DNA from: CAWANF01 sp963783355
Lineage (GTDB): Bacteria; Bacteroidota; Rhodothermia; Balneolales; DATFMH01
Assembly (NCBI GenBank): GCA_963783355.1
Contig: CAWANF010000002.1
Span: forward strand, 1-64,000
Length of the DNA: 64,000 nucleotides
Direction of reading: 5' to 3'
The stretch's first letter is position 1; each line of letters opens with the position of its first letter. Shown here piece after piece: positions 27,915 through 36,867 of the stretch. The notes below the pieces were generated by a model, which was given only the letters and a program-made list of their open reading frames with translations, ran no database searches and was not told where the DNA came from. The position numbers and the translations under genes were made by a program.

Positions 27915-29192
27915 TCATCCCTTATCCGATTCGGTTGATTTAGCTTTGTAGAGCAAAAAGCCCATAATTATGATGATAATCAAAGCTATACCGAGATAGA
28001 TGAACATGGCATACGATTTAGGTTGTGCCAGTTGTCCCCAGGTAGTTAGGTTTTGATCAATGGTTGCGATGTTTTCATAAGTCAGAATTTTACCCTGAAC
28101 AAGGTTATCAGCCCATTTTACTTTAACAACGTTATTCCACAAATCAGAGAAATTCTGGAATTCTTTGTATTCTGCATCACCGGCATGTTCACGGCTTCTT
28201 TTAATAGCATTATCCAGATAGGTTCTCAGGCCGCTGTAGAAGCTATTGCTATCGTTGAATTCCGGCAGATTAATGCCTTTTTCCTTGAAAGAAGAAGCCA
28301 TCGATTTGAACGTATAATCAGAAACTTTGCTGTGCCAACCGGAAAGTGAATTGTCGATGGTGGTTTTTTCCTGGGCTCTTTCTTTGGGATTAGAATAGAT
28401 ACTCAGCATTTTATCACCAACGGTATTCCACATGTCGGAGAACTGTTCCTGGACAGCATACATGCGCAGATATTCATCGGCTGTCAACGTCGGGTGAGAG
28501 TCAATGAATTTTGTATTTTCATCAGCAATTGACTGAATCAATTTTAAAGCATTTCCTTTGGAATCGGTCAGTGCCTGTGCACGAGCTGTTTCTAAGCCTT
28601 TCAATGAAGGCAGACTCAGATTCTTGTAGGTCACCATCAAAGAATCAATCATTGAAGAGATTAAAGCGTCACGTTCTTTCAGGCTTTCACGATATTGTTT
28701 TACCAAACGAGCTAAATGGCTCTCATTACCTTTGGAACGAATCATTTCTTTTTGAAGGCCTTCACTTTTTTCAGAAAGAGTCTTCAATTGTCCGGCATAA
28801 TCAGCAACCTGTTGATTCAACTGAGCCAGTTTTTGACTTTGTTCCTGTATAGTTACGAGCTGGTTATCAGATGTTTGAGCACGAGCTTTGAGTTCCTGTA
28901 TTTTTTGTTCATATGTAGCAGGATACAATGCTTTATCTAAAAGATCTTTATGGGCTGAATACTCACTGTCGAAAGAATTGATTTTCGACAAGATAGCATT
29001 GATTCCATCTACTGTTGTTGCATTATTAATGCCATCGCTCAGGCTGCTGTATTCCTTATTGAAACCCTGTACGATTTGATAATCGGAACGGGTCGGCATC
29101 TGCTGGGCCTGAACTGCTGAGGTCGCACATATTACAAAAAATATCAATAGTGGTGCGATGTGTTTGGAGTATTTAAAAATATTTAAATTCAT
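27915..29192 (-). CDS. Exported coiled-coil protein with C-terminal membrane anchor, unrecognised
   Basis: 425 residues. Signal peptide 1-30 (ending VQAQ), then a helical body with strong coiled-coil character around residues 85-180 (QEQSQKLAQLNQQVADY, TLSEKSEGLQKEM), a second helical region rich in Asn and Ser, and one membrane helix near the C-terminus (about 398-417, GIALIIIIIMGFLLY) with a short charged tail. The body is therefore outside the cytoplasm, anchored in the inner membrane. No family recognised. It follows the lipoprotein gene by two bases on the same strand, so the two are expressed together and may form an envelope complex. Confidence 0.7.
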   Translation of the reverse strand: MNLNIFKYSKHIAPLLIFFVICATSAVQAQQMPTRSDYQIVQGFNKEYSSLSDGINNATTVDGINAILSKINSFDSEYSAHKDLLDKALYPATYEQKIQELKARAQTSDNQLVTIQEQSQKLAQLNQQVADYAGQLKTLSEKSEGLQKEMIRSKGNESHLARLVKQYRESLKERDALISSMIDSLMVTYKNLSLPSLKGLETARAQALTDSKGNALKLIQSIADENTKFIDSHPTLTADEYLRMYAVQEQFSDMWNTVGDKMLSIYSNPKERAQEKTTIDNSLSGWHSKVSDYTFKSMASSFKEKGINLPEFNDSNSFYSGLRTYLDNAIKRSREHAGDAEYKEFQNFSDLWNNVVKVKWADNLVQGKILTYENIATIDQNLTTWGQLAQPKSYAMFIYLGIALIIIIIMGFLLYKAKSTESDKG

Positions 29193-29194
29193 AA

Positions 29195-29671
29195 TTATTG
29201 CTTTCCTTTAATTCCATCTTTAGTCAAGTCATACGAAGCAGAACTGCCATCAATTAATTGAACGTATGGCATTCTTTGATTGAAAGCTGGTGAAGAAAGG
29301 CCTTCTTTCGTAATCAATATTTTTTTGTGCAGCTTCAGAGTACCATTGGATGGTGCCATTATATAAACGTTATTGAAGCCTTTGGCTGTGATAAAATAAT
29401 AGCCATCATGGCCACGAATCATTCGAATAGCAGGAATCGTAACTGAGCTTGTATCTTTTGTCTCGGCATATTGCAAAGGCATTGCGTCGAATGTGAGTCC
29501 GTCTCTTACGTCATTAACCACACCCTTGCTATTTGGGGTGAGAACGGTTTCGATCGGTTGAGCGAAATCTACATTTTTAATGACGAGCGAACTCGAACAA
29601 GCTGTTAACAATAACAGTGAAACCACCGTTATTAGATTCCTTACTTGGTTCAGTCTCGTTTTTTTCTCCAT
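29195..29671 (-). CDS. Small lipoprotein, unrecognised
   Basis: 158 residues with a lipoprotein signal (LLLLTACSSS, lipidated Cys25). The mature part is predicted mainly beta-strand with repeated Ile/Val-rich segments (YYFITAKGFNNVYIM, KLHKKILITKEG). No family recognised. First gene of a two-gene unit with the coiled-coil membrane protein downstream (two-base gap); a 200-base AT-rich region upstream, shared with the 3' end of apt, must hold the promoter. Confidence 0.65.
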   Translation of the reverse strand: MEKKTRLNQVRNLITVVSLLLLTACSSSLVIKNVDFAQPIETVLTPNSKGVVNDVRDGLTFDAMPLQYAETKDTSSVTIPAIRMIRGHDGYYFITAKGFNNVYIMAPSNGTLKLHKKILITKEGLSSPAFNQRMPYVQLIDGSSASYDLTKDGIKGKQ

Positions 29672-29871
29672 AATAATAATGTTAATGATTACTAATTGTC
29701 AGTCCTGTTTATTTATCGCAAAGATTATCAATAATTTCTTTTCAACTTACCAATGAAACGCTTTGTAGTCAAAATATATTGATTACGTATTCATAAACAA
29801 AAATTATAAATCGAACATATAACATAATTAAAAACGAAAAAAATTATCTAAAAAATATTTAAATAATCGTT

Positions 29872-30414
29872 TTATAATTCTATTAAAGTTTCAACAGGTA
29901 TGTCACTTGGTAAATTTTTACTACCTTCTAAGTCTTTAAGCCCTATGATGAATGAATAGCCGACGATATCTCCGCCAATTTTCTGTACCAACTCGGTTGC
30001 TGCAATTGCAGAACCACCGGTAGCGATTAAATCGTCATGAATAACAACTCGGGCTCCCTTATATATGGAATCGTTATGAATCTCTAAAGAATCGGTTCCA
30101 TATTCTAAATCATAGGAAATACTTACGGTTTCTGAAGGCAATTTATTTGGTTTCCGGATAGGTACGAATCCTGCATTTAAATTCATGGCAAGATTTGTTC
30201 CGAATAAAAATCCACGAGCTTCCAAACCAACAACAATATCAATATTCTTGTCAATGTAAGGTTTGGTCAAAAACCAGGAGGTCAATTCAAGGGTTTCAGC
30301 ATCACTTAAAATGGGAGTAATATCTTTATATTGTATACCCTTCTTTGGAAAATCGGGAATATTACGAATTTTGGATTTTATGTGATCTATAATAGCTTTT
30401 TCGAAAGCTTTCAT
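29872..30414 (-). CDS. apt: Adenine phosphoribosyltransferase
   Basis: 180-residue cytoplasmic purine-salvage enzyme converting adenine and PRPP to AMP. The type I PRTase PRPP loop VVIHDDLIATGGSA (123-136), VVGLEARGFLFG (61-72) and FPKKGIQYKDITP near the N-terminus are typical of Apt. Length matches the family. Divergent from tadA, with which it shares an 88-base promoter region; both handle adenine or adenosine chemistry but in different pathways. Confidence 0.95.
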   Translation of the reverse strand: MKAFEKAIIDHIKSKIRNIPDFPKKGIQYKDITPILSDAETLELTSWFLTKPYIDKNIDIVVGLEARGFLFGTNLAMNLNAGFVPIRKPNKLPSETVSISYDLEYGTDSLEIHNDSIYKGARVVIHDDLIATGGSAIAATELVQKIGGDIVGYSFIIGLKDLEGSKNLPSDIPVETLIEL

Positions 30415-30502
30415 AAATAAAATTAGTTCTAATTTCCTGTAAACAGAGAATGATACTTAATTTGTATTTTATATAAAAATTTTAATTAAAAAACCTAAAA
30501 CC

Positions 30503-30988
30503 ATGCCAGACAATCTTTCGGAAATGTTTCCTTTACTTCACATACACCAGCGGTTCATGCAACAGGCATATCTCCTTGCTGAACAAGCCTATAGAGAGAA
30601 AGAAATACCGGTTGGGGCTGTTGTTGTTTATGAAAACAGGATTGTCGGTAAAGGATACAACCAGGTGGAAAGGTTAAAAGACCCAACGGCTCATGCTGAA
30701 ATACTTGCTATTTCAGCGGCTTGCCAAACACTGGAAACCAAATTTCTTGAGAATTGCACGCTTTATGTTACCCTCGAACCCTGTCCAATGTGCGCGGGAG
30801 CTTTGGTTTGGTCCAGAATCAAAACATTAGTTTACGGAGCTCACGATTCAAAAGCCGGTGCCTGCGGCAGTCTATATAATATTGTTACCGATTCACGTCT
30901 TAACCATCGGATGGAAGTTATTCACGGGATCATGGAAAACGAGTCTGAAGCACTTTTAAAATCTTTTTTCAAAGAACAAAGGAAGTAG
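30503..30988 (+). CDS. tadA: tRNA-specific adenosine deaminase TadA
   Basis: 161 residues. It deaminates adenosine-34 to inosine in tRNA-Arg(ACG), an essential wobble modification. The zinc site and proton shuttle are intact: HAE (His64, Glu66) and PCPMC (Cys94, Cys97). KEIPVGAVVV and the C-terminal helices match TadA rather than free-cytosine deaminases. It ends two bases from the convergent nadD gene, with no visible terminator between. Confidence 0.93.
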   Translation: MPDNLSEMFPLLHIHQRFMQQAYLLAEQAYREKEIPVGAVVVYENRIVGKGYNQVERLKDPTAHAEILAISAACQTLETKFLENCTLYVTLEPCPMCAGALVWSRIKTLVYGAHDSKAGACGSLYNIVTDSRLNHRMEVIHGIMENESEALLKSFFKEQRK

Positions 30989-30989
30989 T

Positions 30990-31574
30990 TTAGCAGTATA
31001 AATTATTTGAATGGATGTATTCTTTCACTGAATCCGGTACCAGCCCGGAAATGTCCTTCCCTTCTTTGATGAACTGCCGTATTTGTGTTGACGAAATGTC
31101 TACCGGCTTGTGCGGAACTAACTTGCAACGCTTTAAAATATCCGTTTCAACTTTTTCTTTATTGAAGCCCGGCCTGACAGCTACCATAAACATACATTCC
31201 TTTGATAGGTCTTTATAACGGTACCAGGTCGATAAGTTTTCAAGACTATCGCTTCCAATACAAAAGTAAAACTCTTTATCAGGATATCTTTTTTTTAAAT
31301 TTTGAATGGTGCGAAATGAATACGAAGGAACGGACAGATTATTCTCGAAATCAGAAATGACAACATTTCCCCACTGGCTGAATCCTAATTCGAGTAATTT
31401 ATAACGCACTTCGAATGGCAAAATAACATCCTGGCTTTTATGCGGCGGATCAGGTGCCGGCATAATCCAGAGTTCATCAATTTCACCACTATCCAAAAAA
31501 GCTTTTGCAATGGCAAGATGTCCGGTATGAACCGGATCATAAGTTCCGCCAAATATCCCTATCCGGGATTTCAT
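30990..31574 (-). CDS. nadD: Nicotinate-nucleotide adenylyltransferase
   Basis: 194 residues. It joins nicotinate mononucleotide and ATP to form deamido-NAD in NAD biosynthesis. The nucleotidyltransferase motif GTYDPVHTGH (10-19), the substrate-binding IGSDS-LENLSTWYRY region (about 107-120) and ISSTQIR (160-166) are all present. Its start overlaps the end of the bamD frame by four bases. It is the last gene in the long minus-strand series that begins at sufB. Confidence 0.95.
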   Translation of the reverse strand: MKSRIGIFGGTYDPVHTGHLAIAKAFLDSGEIDELWIMPAPDPPHKSQDVILPFEVRYKLLELGFSQWGNVVISDFENNLSVPSYSFRTIQNLKKRYPDKEFYFCIGSDSLENLSTWYRYKDLSKECMFMVAVRPGFNKEKVETDILKRCKLVPHKPVDISSTQIRQFIKEGKDISGLVPDSVKEYIHSNNLYC

Positions 31575-32423
31575 TTTGATTGATTATTCTGTTTTTTACT
31601 CTCTTCGTTCATTTTATCAAGAGCTTTTTGAGCCCGGTTATAAGAATTTTCAGCCTGTAACCGGTCTTTTCCTTTCGGGAATAACTGGATATATTTTTGA
31701 TAGGCGTCAACAGCTTTCATATAACGTTCTTTTTGCTTATTAAAAACGCTATTGTCGGCCAGTAACAAATAGGCATGAACCTGGCGTGATAAGGCAACTT
31801 CTGCCCATTTTGTTTCAGGATAATTATCCATCGTTAAACCATAATACAACGGCAGCGGCTTTATATTCCCTGTTTCTTTCATACAAATCAGCTCCAGAAA
31901 TCATTTTATGGGCAAGTTTATCACGCATTTCATCAATATAATGTCCTGCTTTCGTAGATAAATCAGAATTAGGATGATTGGCAATGAACAATTGAAATAA
32001 TTCAATAGACTGGTTGGTGTATGATTGGTCCAGGTTATATGAAGGGCTTAGTTTATAATAACACATGGCTTCCATGTACTGAACTTCCAGCTTTTTAGAA
32101 TCATTTGGATAATATTGGTAATACCGCTTAAACTCGTTGGCCGCAAGCAGGTATTCCTTATTCTTAAAATAGCTTTCAGCGAGATAATATTGCGCATCTT
32201 TGCCATAACCGGTACCACGTCCCAGAGATAATACAGTTTCAAAAGCCTGCGATGCTTCATCGTATTTATGATTATTATAGAGACTCATTGCTTTCTGAGA
32301 AGCAACTTTGAGGCTGTCGCCGGGTTTAATCGTGTATTTACTTACACAACCCTGCATAAGAATGCTGAAAACAACTAAACTAAATCCAATTACTGTTTTA
32401 ATTTTACCTGCCATATTATCCAA
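31571..32423 (-). CDS. bamD: Outer-membrane assembly lipoprotein BamD, one apparent frame error
   Basis: About 284 residues if read through. Lipoprotein signal ending MQGC, then TPR repeats (YDEASQAFETVL, EYLLAANEFKRYYQYYP) as in BamD/YfiO, the Bam-complex partner that helps BamA insert outer-membrane beta-barrels. The first frame stops at 31824. One extra base near 31845-31850 separates KAAAV from YYGLTMDNYPETKW, after which the last TPRs run to 31571 and overlap nadD. Both halves fit the family and BamD is normally essential, so a sequence error is more likely than a broken gene. Two bases downstream of the polyprenyl synthase gene. Confidence 0.85.
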
Positions 32424-32425
32424 AT

Positions 32426-33445
32426 TTACCGATCTCTGTTTGTTAATCGTTTCAATAAATGATCAATTTCGTTAAGGTATTCTGAAGATTCAAAAAAATT
32501 GAGGTGATCCAAAGCTTTTTCATAATGTTCTTTAATAGCCAGCTTTGTTCTATCAATTACGCCTAAGTCGTAATATAATTGTATCACATCATTAACTTCG
32601 TTTTCAGTTGCCTGCTTTTTTTGTAAAATATTTAACAAAAATTCCTTTTCCCCGTCATCTGCGAGTGAAAGAGCTAAGATTGAAAGAAATGTTTTTTTCC
32701 CTTCATAAATATCACCGCCTACGCGTTTCCCGAATTTATCAGGATTTGCTATAGCATCCAATAAGTCGTCTTGTATTTGAAATGCAATACCGGCTTCAAG
32801 TCCTAAAAGTCCTGCCTGCTCAATGGATTTTTTGTGGGCTTTTGCAACGATAGCACCCATTTGAAGCGAACATTGAAGTAATGCTGCTGTTTTTGCAGAA
32901 ATCATTTCAACATATTGCGGCAAAGTGACATCCGTTTGTTTTTCAAATTCCAAATCCAGTGCCTGACCTTCACAGACTATCTTTACAGCTTTGATAAAAA
33001 GCTCATTCAGTCTCAGGAACTCTTCTTTCGAAAACTTTTCACTGCGCCCGTAATAGTGCAACTGATCGAAGGCATATGCAAACATTACGTCACCCGACAA
33101 TATCGCAATTGAGTCGTCCCATTTACGATGGACACTCATTTTCCCCCGTCTCGTTTCTGCCTTATCCATAATATCATCATGAATCAACGTGAAATTATGA
33201 ACCAGCTCAATCGCCAATGAAACCGGGATAGCCTCTTTAATATCGCCGCCACAAAGTCCGCAACTAAGTAAGACCAGCTGTGGACGAATTCTCTTTCCGC
33301 CTAAGCTTAAAATATATCTTATCGGATCATATAAGGTTACCGGTTTTTCCGGCAGCATGAGATCCCGGATCCCGTTTTCAGTCAGTGTTTGTAAATTTGG
33401 TAAATCAGGCAAAGTCTTTTCTTTTTGAACCATTAGGATTGGCAA
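32426..33445 (-). CDS. Polyprenyl diphosphate synthase
   Basis: 339-residue trans-prenyl transferase that condenses isopentenyl diphosphate onto an allylic diphosphate to give a long isoprenoid, probably the quinone side chain or a GGPP-like product. First Asp-rich motif DDIMD (90-94, FARM) and second QDDLLD (225-230, SARM) are intact, with GGKRIRP (49-55) binding IPP. Chain length cannot be fixed from motifs alone. The next gene upstream is the IPP isomerase, giving an isoprenoid pair. Start may be the second Met (residue 5). Confidence 0.9.
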   Translation of the reverse strand: MPILMVQKEKTLPDLPNLQTLTENGIRDLMLPEKPVTLYDPIRYILSLGGKRIRPQLVLLSCGLCGGDIKEAIPVSLAIELVHNFTLIHDDIMDKAETRRGKMSVHRKWDDSIAILSGDVMFAYAFDQLHYYGRSEKFSKEEFLRLNELFIKAVKIVCEGQALDLEFEKQTDVTLPQYVEMISAKTAALLQCSLQMGAIVAKAHKKSIEQAGLLGLEAGIAFQIQDDLLDAIANPDKFGKRVGGDIYEGKKTFLSILALSLADDGEKEFLLNILQKKQATENEVNDVIQLYYDLGVIDRTKLAIKEHYEKALDHLNFFESSEYLNEIDHLLKRLTNRDR

Positions 33446-33481
33446 ATATAAGGAAAACCATTCATGATTATTAACGGGATT

Positions 33482-34498
33482 TTATACTTTTCTCAGATGA
33501 GACATATTTAGTTCTTTTATCGAGGTGATTCCCAGTAAACACATAGTCACTTTAAATTGGTATTCCCATTCATCAAACAATCTCTCAAGTCCTTCTAATC
33601 CTTCTTCTACAACGGCTTTTATAACCGGTTGTGCCGAAGCTGTAAAATCAGCACCAAGGCACAACGATTTTATTATATCAAACGAAGTCCGGATACCTCC
33701 CGATGCCATTAACGCAACATTTCCCATGTTCTTTTGAGAGAAATCCAGTAAGCAGTCCACCGTCGGATTTCCCCATTCATTGAAAAGTGCTTTTTTATCC
33801 GATTTTTGATCTCTGGCGTTTTCAACTCTGGACCAGCTTGTCCCTCCTGCCCCGGCCACATCAATAACCCGGACACCACAATCAATCAGTTTTTCTGCCA
33901 CTGCCCAGGTAATACCGGCCCCTGTTTCTTTGACAAAAACAGGCAAATCCGTATCATGAACTAATTTTTCGATACCGCGCAGTATTCCTTTGAATACTCG
34001 ATCTCCTTCCGGCTGCATTAGTTCCTGCAGTACATTCAGGTGTACAATGACGGCATTGGCCCGAATGCTTTCCGTTATGATATTTAAATTATTTTTTGAT
34101 ATTCCGCCAACGAGCTGGCATCCGCCAATATTCGAGGCAATAAATGCATTTGGCGCTTTTTCTCTGACTACAGAGAATGTTTTAGCTGAAGTTGGGTCTT
34201 CCAGGATAATTCGTTGACTTCCCACGCCGAACGGTATATTCCTGTGTTCGCAAAATTCAGCAATGATAGCATTGACAGCACCGGCCTGGGCATATCCACC
34301 TGTCATGGACGAAATAAAAAGCGGGAATGAAAATTCGCGACCTAATAATGTCGAAGATGTTGATACCGATTGAAAATCAACTTCAGGTAAGGCATTATGT
34401 ACAAAATCATACCGTTCAAATCCCGTTGTCTTTTGATAATTGACGGATCCCGAAACACTTAGTTCCACATGATCTGATTTTCTTTTAGAAATATCCAT
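33482..34498 (-). CDS. fni: Type 2 isopentenyl-diphosphate delta-isomerase
   Basis: 338-residue FMN- and NAD(P)H-dependent enzyme interconverting IPP and DMAPP, unrelated to the type 1 zinc enzyme. Characteristic stretches: ISKRKSDHVELS at the N-terminus, SSMTGGYAQA, GVGSQRIILED, FVKETGAGI and ASGGIRTSFDI, the last being phosphate binding in a TIM barrel. Forms a functional pair with the downstream prenyl synthase (36-base gap). Length and motifs normal. Confidence 0.93.
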   Translation of the reverse strand: MDISKRKSDHVELSVSGSVNYQKTTGFERYDFVHNALPEVDFQSVSTSSTLLGREFSFPLFISSMTGGYAQAGAVNAIIAEFCEHRNIPFGVGSQRIILEDPTSAKTFSVVREKAPNAFIASNIGGCQLVGGISKNNLNIITESIRANAVIVHLNVLQELMQPEGDRVFKGILRGIEKLVHDTDLPVFVKETGAGITWAVAEKLIDCGVRVIDVAGAGGTSWSRVENARDQKSDKKALFNEWGNPTVDCLLDFSQKNMGNVALMASGGIRTSFDIIKSLCLGADFTASAQPVIKAVVEEGLEGLERLFDEWEYQFKVTMCLLGITSIKELNMSHLRKV

Positions 34499-34566
34499 CT
34501 TTCAATATATCATTATTAGACAATACTTTATACACGATTGAAACATTAAAAAAAGAGCTGATTATT

Positions 34567-35310
34567 TCAGATCATGTAAGAACCACCGTTGATATGGAAT
34601 GTGGAACCGGTCAGGTGCTTTACTTTTCCGGAAGCCAGCCACGATACGAGCTCTCCGACTTCTTCGGGCGGTGTGATCTCTTCTAAGACGATGTCCCTGA
34701 TAATGTACTCTTCTCCGTAAACAGGAATGGATTCTTTCGCCATATCCGTATTTATAAAACCTGGCGCTATAGAATAAGCGGCAATTTTATCCTTGCCGAA
34801 TCCCCGGGCAACGGTCTTTGTGAAAGCAACGAGAGCTCCTTTTGATGCGGCATAAGCTGAATAAGGCTCGGTATCTCCCCGGTATGCCGCCCGAGAAGAT
34901 ATATTGATAAGAATACCGTCTTTCTTGTCGGTCCAGCGATTTAGTGCCCATTTTGAGATTAAAACGGGCGTAGTCAGGTTTACGCGAAGTGTTTCTTCCC
35001 AATGTTTCTGCCAGTCAGCATCGTCCGCAGAAAATGACATATCATCGAAAATAGCGGCATTATTGATCAGAACATTTGGACATTTCGCGCCCTCAAATAG
35101 TGGATGAATCTTCTTCTCAACCGAATTCAAATCATTTAAATCAACCTGAATGCCTTCAAAACGATCTGATGTCTGAAACTGATTGGGAAATGGAGATTTG
35201 CGGGTCGTACCGATTACACGGGCACCGGATTCTAAAAGTTTTTCAACGATACTTTTTCCAATACCTCGACTTGCACCGGTTACGAGTGCAAATACATGCT
35301 GATTAATCAA
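34567..35310 (-). CDS. Short-chain dehydrogenase/reductase
   Basis: 247-residue classical SDR with Rossmann fold. The cofactor loop TGASRGIG (11-18), NNAA (83-86), and the catalytic Ser139 and Tyr153-xxx-Lys157 are complete; ARVIGTTRK suggests NADP(H). Closest in look to FabG-type 3-ketoacyl reductases, but many SDRs share this and the substrate cannot be told. It lies 25 bases after the DUF2480 gene and 68 bases before fni in a same-strand series. Confidence 0.88.
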   Translation of the reverse strand: MINQHVFALVTGASRGIGKSIVEKLLESGARVIGTTRKSPFPNQFQTSDRFEGIQVDLNDLNSVEKKIHPLFEGAKCPNVLINNAAIFDDMSFSADDADWQKHWEETLRVNLTTPVLISKWALNRWTDKKDGILINISSRAAYRGDTEPYSAYAASKGALVAFTKTVARGFGKDKIAAYSIAPGFINTDMAKESIPVYGEEYIIRDIVLEEITPPEEVGELVSWLASGKVKHLTGSTFHINGGSYMI

Positions 35311-35335
35311 TTTTTATAGGATTTAATGGCTTGGT

Positions 35336-35848
35336 TCAGTTTTTAGCTTGTCTGAAAACCGGGACGAAGGAGCATGCCTCGCCATACATTAATCGTTCAA
35401 CTCGGGGCAGCAGGTGTTTCGCGGTAAGCAAATATACACTTGGAGGAACAGGAACGTCACTGCAACCTTTCAGAATAACTCGCTGACCGTTGTATTGATC
35501 CCAATCGATAGCATCTATTTTCCTTCTGTACAATTCATAGACAACATCTTCTCTGGTCCCGAAAAACACTTCTTTAACATAATCTTTGGCATGTGTAGCC
35601 ACCAGCATGTAAGCCCATGACGCAATTATAGCATCTGCTGAGCAATGTATGGCCAGATAATTTCCGGAATAGCGGGCCCAGTCATGTTCTTCAAGGGCTT
35701 TTCTTAATTCGTTTTCCCTTATAATCAGTCCCTGGAACAAATAATTCTTTAAATCGAAAGTATCGATCGTCGTCGAATCATGGAATTTTTGCAGGTCTAT
35801 AGTTACAAGCCCTGATTTTTCAACTTTATTTTCAATAGCTTCAGCCAT
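35336..35848 (-). CDS. DUF2480 family protein
   Basis: 170-residue soluble protein recognised as DUF2480 from its overall sequence (FDLKNYLFQGLIIRE, WARYSGNYLAIHCSADAI, ILKGCSDVPVPPSVY). The family is largely restricted to Bacteroidota and relatives and has no established biochemical role. It repeatedly lies next to Suf genes, as here (12 bases after the A-type carrier), which suggests a part in Fe-S cluster assembly; that is inference. Confidence 0.75.
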   Translation of the reverse strand: MAEAIENKVEKSGLVTIDLQKFHDSTTIDTFDLKNYLFQGLIIRENELRKALEEHDWARYSGNYLAIHCSADAIIASWAYMLVATHAKDYVKEVFFGTREDVVYELYRRKIDAIDWDQYNGQRVILKGCSDVPVPPSVYLLTAKHLLPRVERLMYGEACSFVPVFRQAKN

Positions 35849-35860
35849 AAATACTAATTT

Positions 35861-36205
35861 TTAAACAGAAAATGATTCTCCACATGAGCAGGTTCGTGTG
35901 GCATTGGGATTATTGAAATGAAAACCTTTGCCCTTGAGTCCATCCGTATAATCCAACTCGGTTCCTGCCAGGTATAAAAAACTTCTCATATCAACTACCA
36001 TCCTGATACCATTAACCTCGAAAAACTGGTCTTTGTTTTCTTCTTTTGATGGTTCCCGATCAAAATCCAGCTGGTATGTTAATCCGGAGCAACCACCTCC
36101 AGCTACACCAATCCGCAAAGGTGTCTCGTCGGATAATTTTTGCTCGCTTCTGATTTTATGTAAACGTTGTACAGCTCTGTCACTTACTGTAATAGCAGGC
36201 ATCAC
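35861..36205 (-). CDS. A-type Fe-S carrier protein (SufA/IscA/ErpA family)
   Basis: 114 residues. HesB-like fold with the three conserved ligand cysteines: Cys39 in GGCSGLTY and Cys106 and Cys108 in the terminal TCSCGESF. These bind an Fe-S cluster or iron for delivery to apoproteins. It lies within the Suf series, 17 bases after the Nfu gene. SufA, IscA and ErpA cannot be separated by sequence here. Confidence 0.92.
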   Translation of the reverse strand: MMPAITVSDRAVQRLHKIRSEQKLSDETPLRIGVAGGGCSGLTYQLDFDREPSKEENKDQFFEVNGIRMVVDMRSFLYLAGTELDYTDGLKGKGFHFNNPNATRTCSCGESFSV

Positions 36206-36222
36206 TAACCTTATTTTTAGAT

Positions 36223-36774
36223 TTATATGTTCACAACTCTGATTTCGGGATCAATTCGTTTAACCATGCTTTCGATAGCGAAAAGTGTACCCGAAGTTGC
36301 TGTAGGGCAAGTACCACAAGATCCCTGGTAATGAACGCTCAGAACATTATCTTCGAGTCCTAAAACCTTTAAACCACCGCCGTCAGCTAATAAATATGGA
36401 CGAACCTGTTCATCAAGCATTTGATTGATGAGATCGAAACGGGGATCACTGGATTTTTTCGCTTCATTGCTTATATGAACTTCTTCATCCTCTGTAATAT
36501 CGTTAATGGGTTCCGCTTCCCTGATTGGAGGTGCTAACTTACGCAATAAATCGGACCATTCTTCTTCCCCGTCCTGGGTTATGGTCACATATTTATCTAC
36601 ATAGTAAACGGAGATGACATGAGGGATTGAAAATAAAGCTGCAGCAAATGGATCATTATCCACTTCATCAGCTGAATCGTAAGAACGTGTGATTCCCTGA
36701 GAAATGGGTTCTTTAAGAACGAACCTCATGGCATTAGGATTAGGTGTTCTTTCAATTTCAGCAATTTTTGGCAT
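36223..36774 (-). CDS. Nfu-type Fe-S scaffold/carrier protein
   Basis: 183 residues in two domains. The N-terminal Nfu-N domain (about 1-90) opens with PKIAEIERTPNPNAMRF. The C-terminal NifU-like domain has LLADGGGLKV and the cluster-binding CGTC (Cys153, Cys156). It binds a [4Fe-4S] cluster between two subunits and hands it to target proteins. It follows sufS by 93 bases. No SufU or SufE sulfur-transfer partner gene was seen. Confidence 0.92.
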   Translation of the reverse strand: MPKIAEIERTPNPNAMRFVLKEPISQGITRSYDSADEVDNDPFAAALFSIPHVISVYYVDKYVTITQDGEEEWSDLLRKLAPPIREAEPINDITEDEEVHISNEAKKSSDPRFDLINQMLDEQVRPYLLADGGGLKVLGLEDNVLSVHYQGSCGTCPTATSGTLFAIESMVKRIDPEIRVVNI

Positions 36775-36867
36775 AACTAATTTCCTCTATATTAAAATCA
36801 TCATTTCCCTGGTTTTATAACGCCTTATCATAGAATCTATTATCTCTTTTTAAGGCTTAAAACCAGA

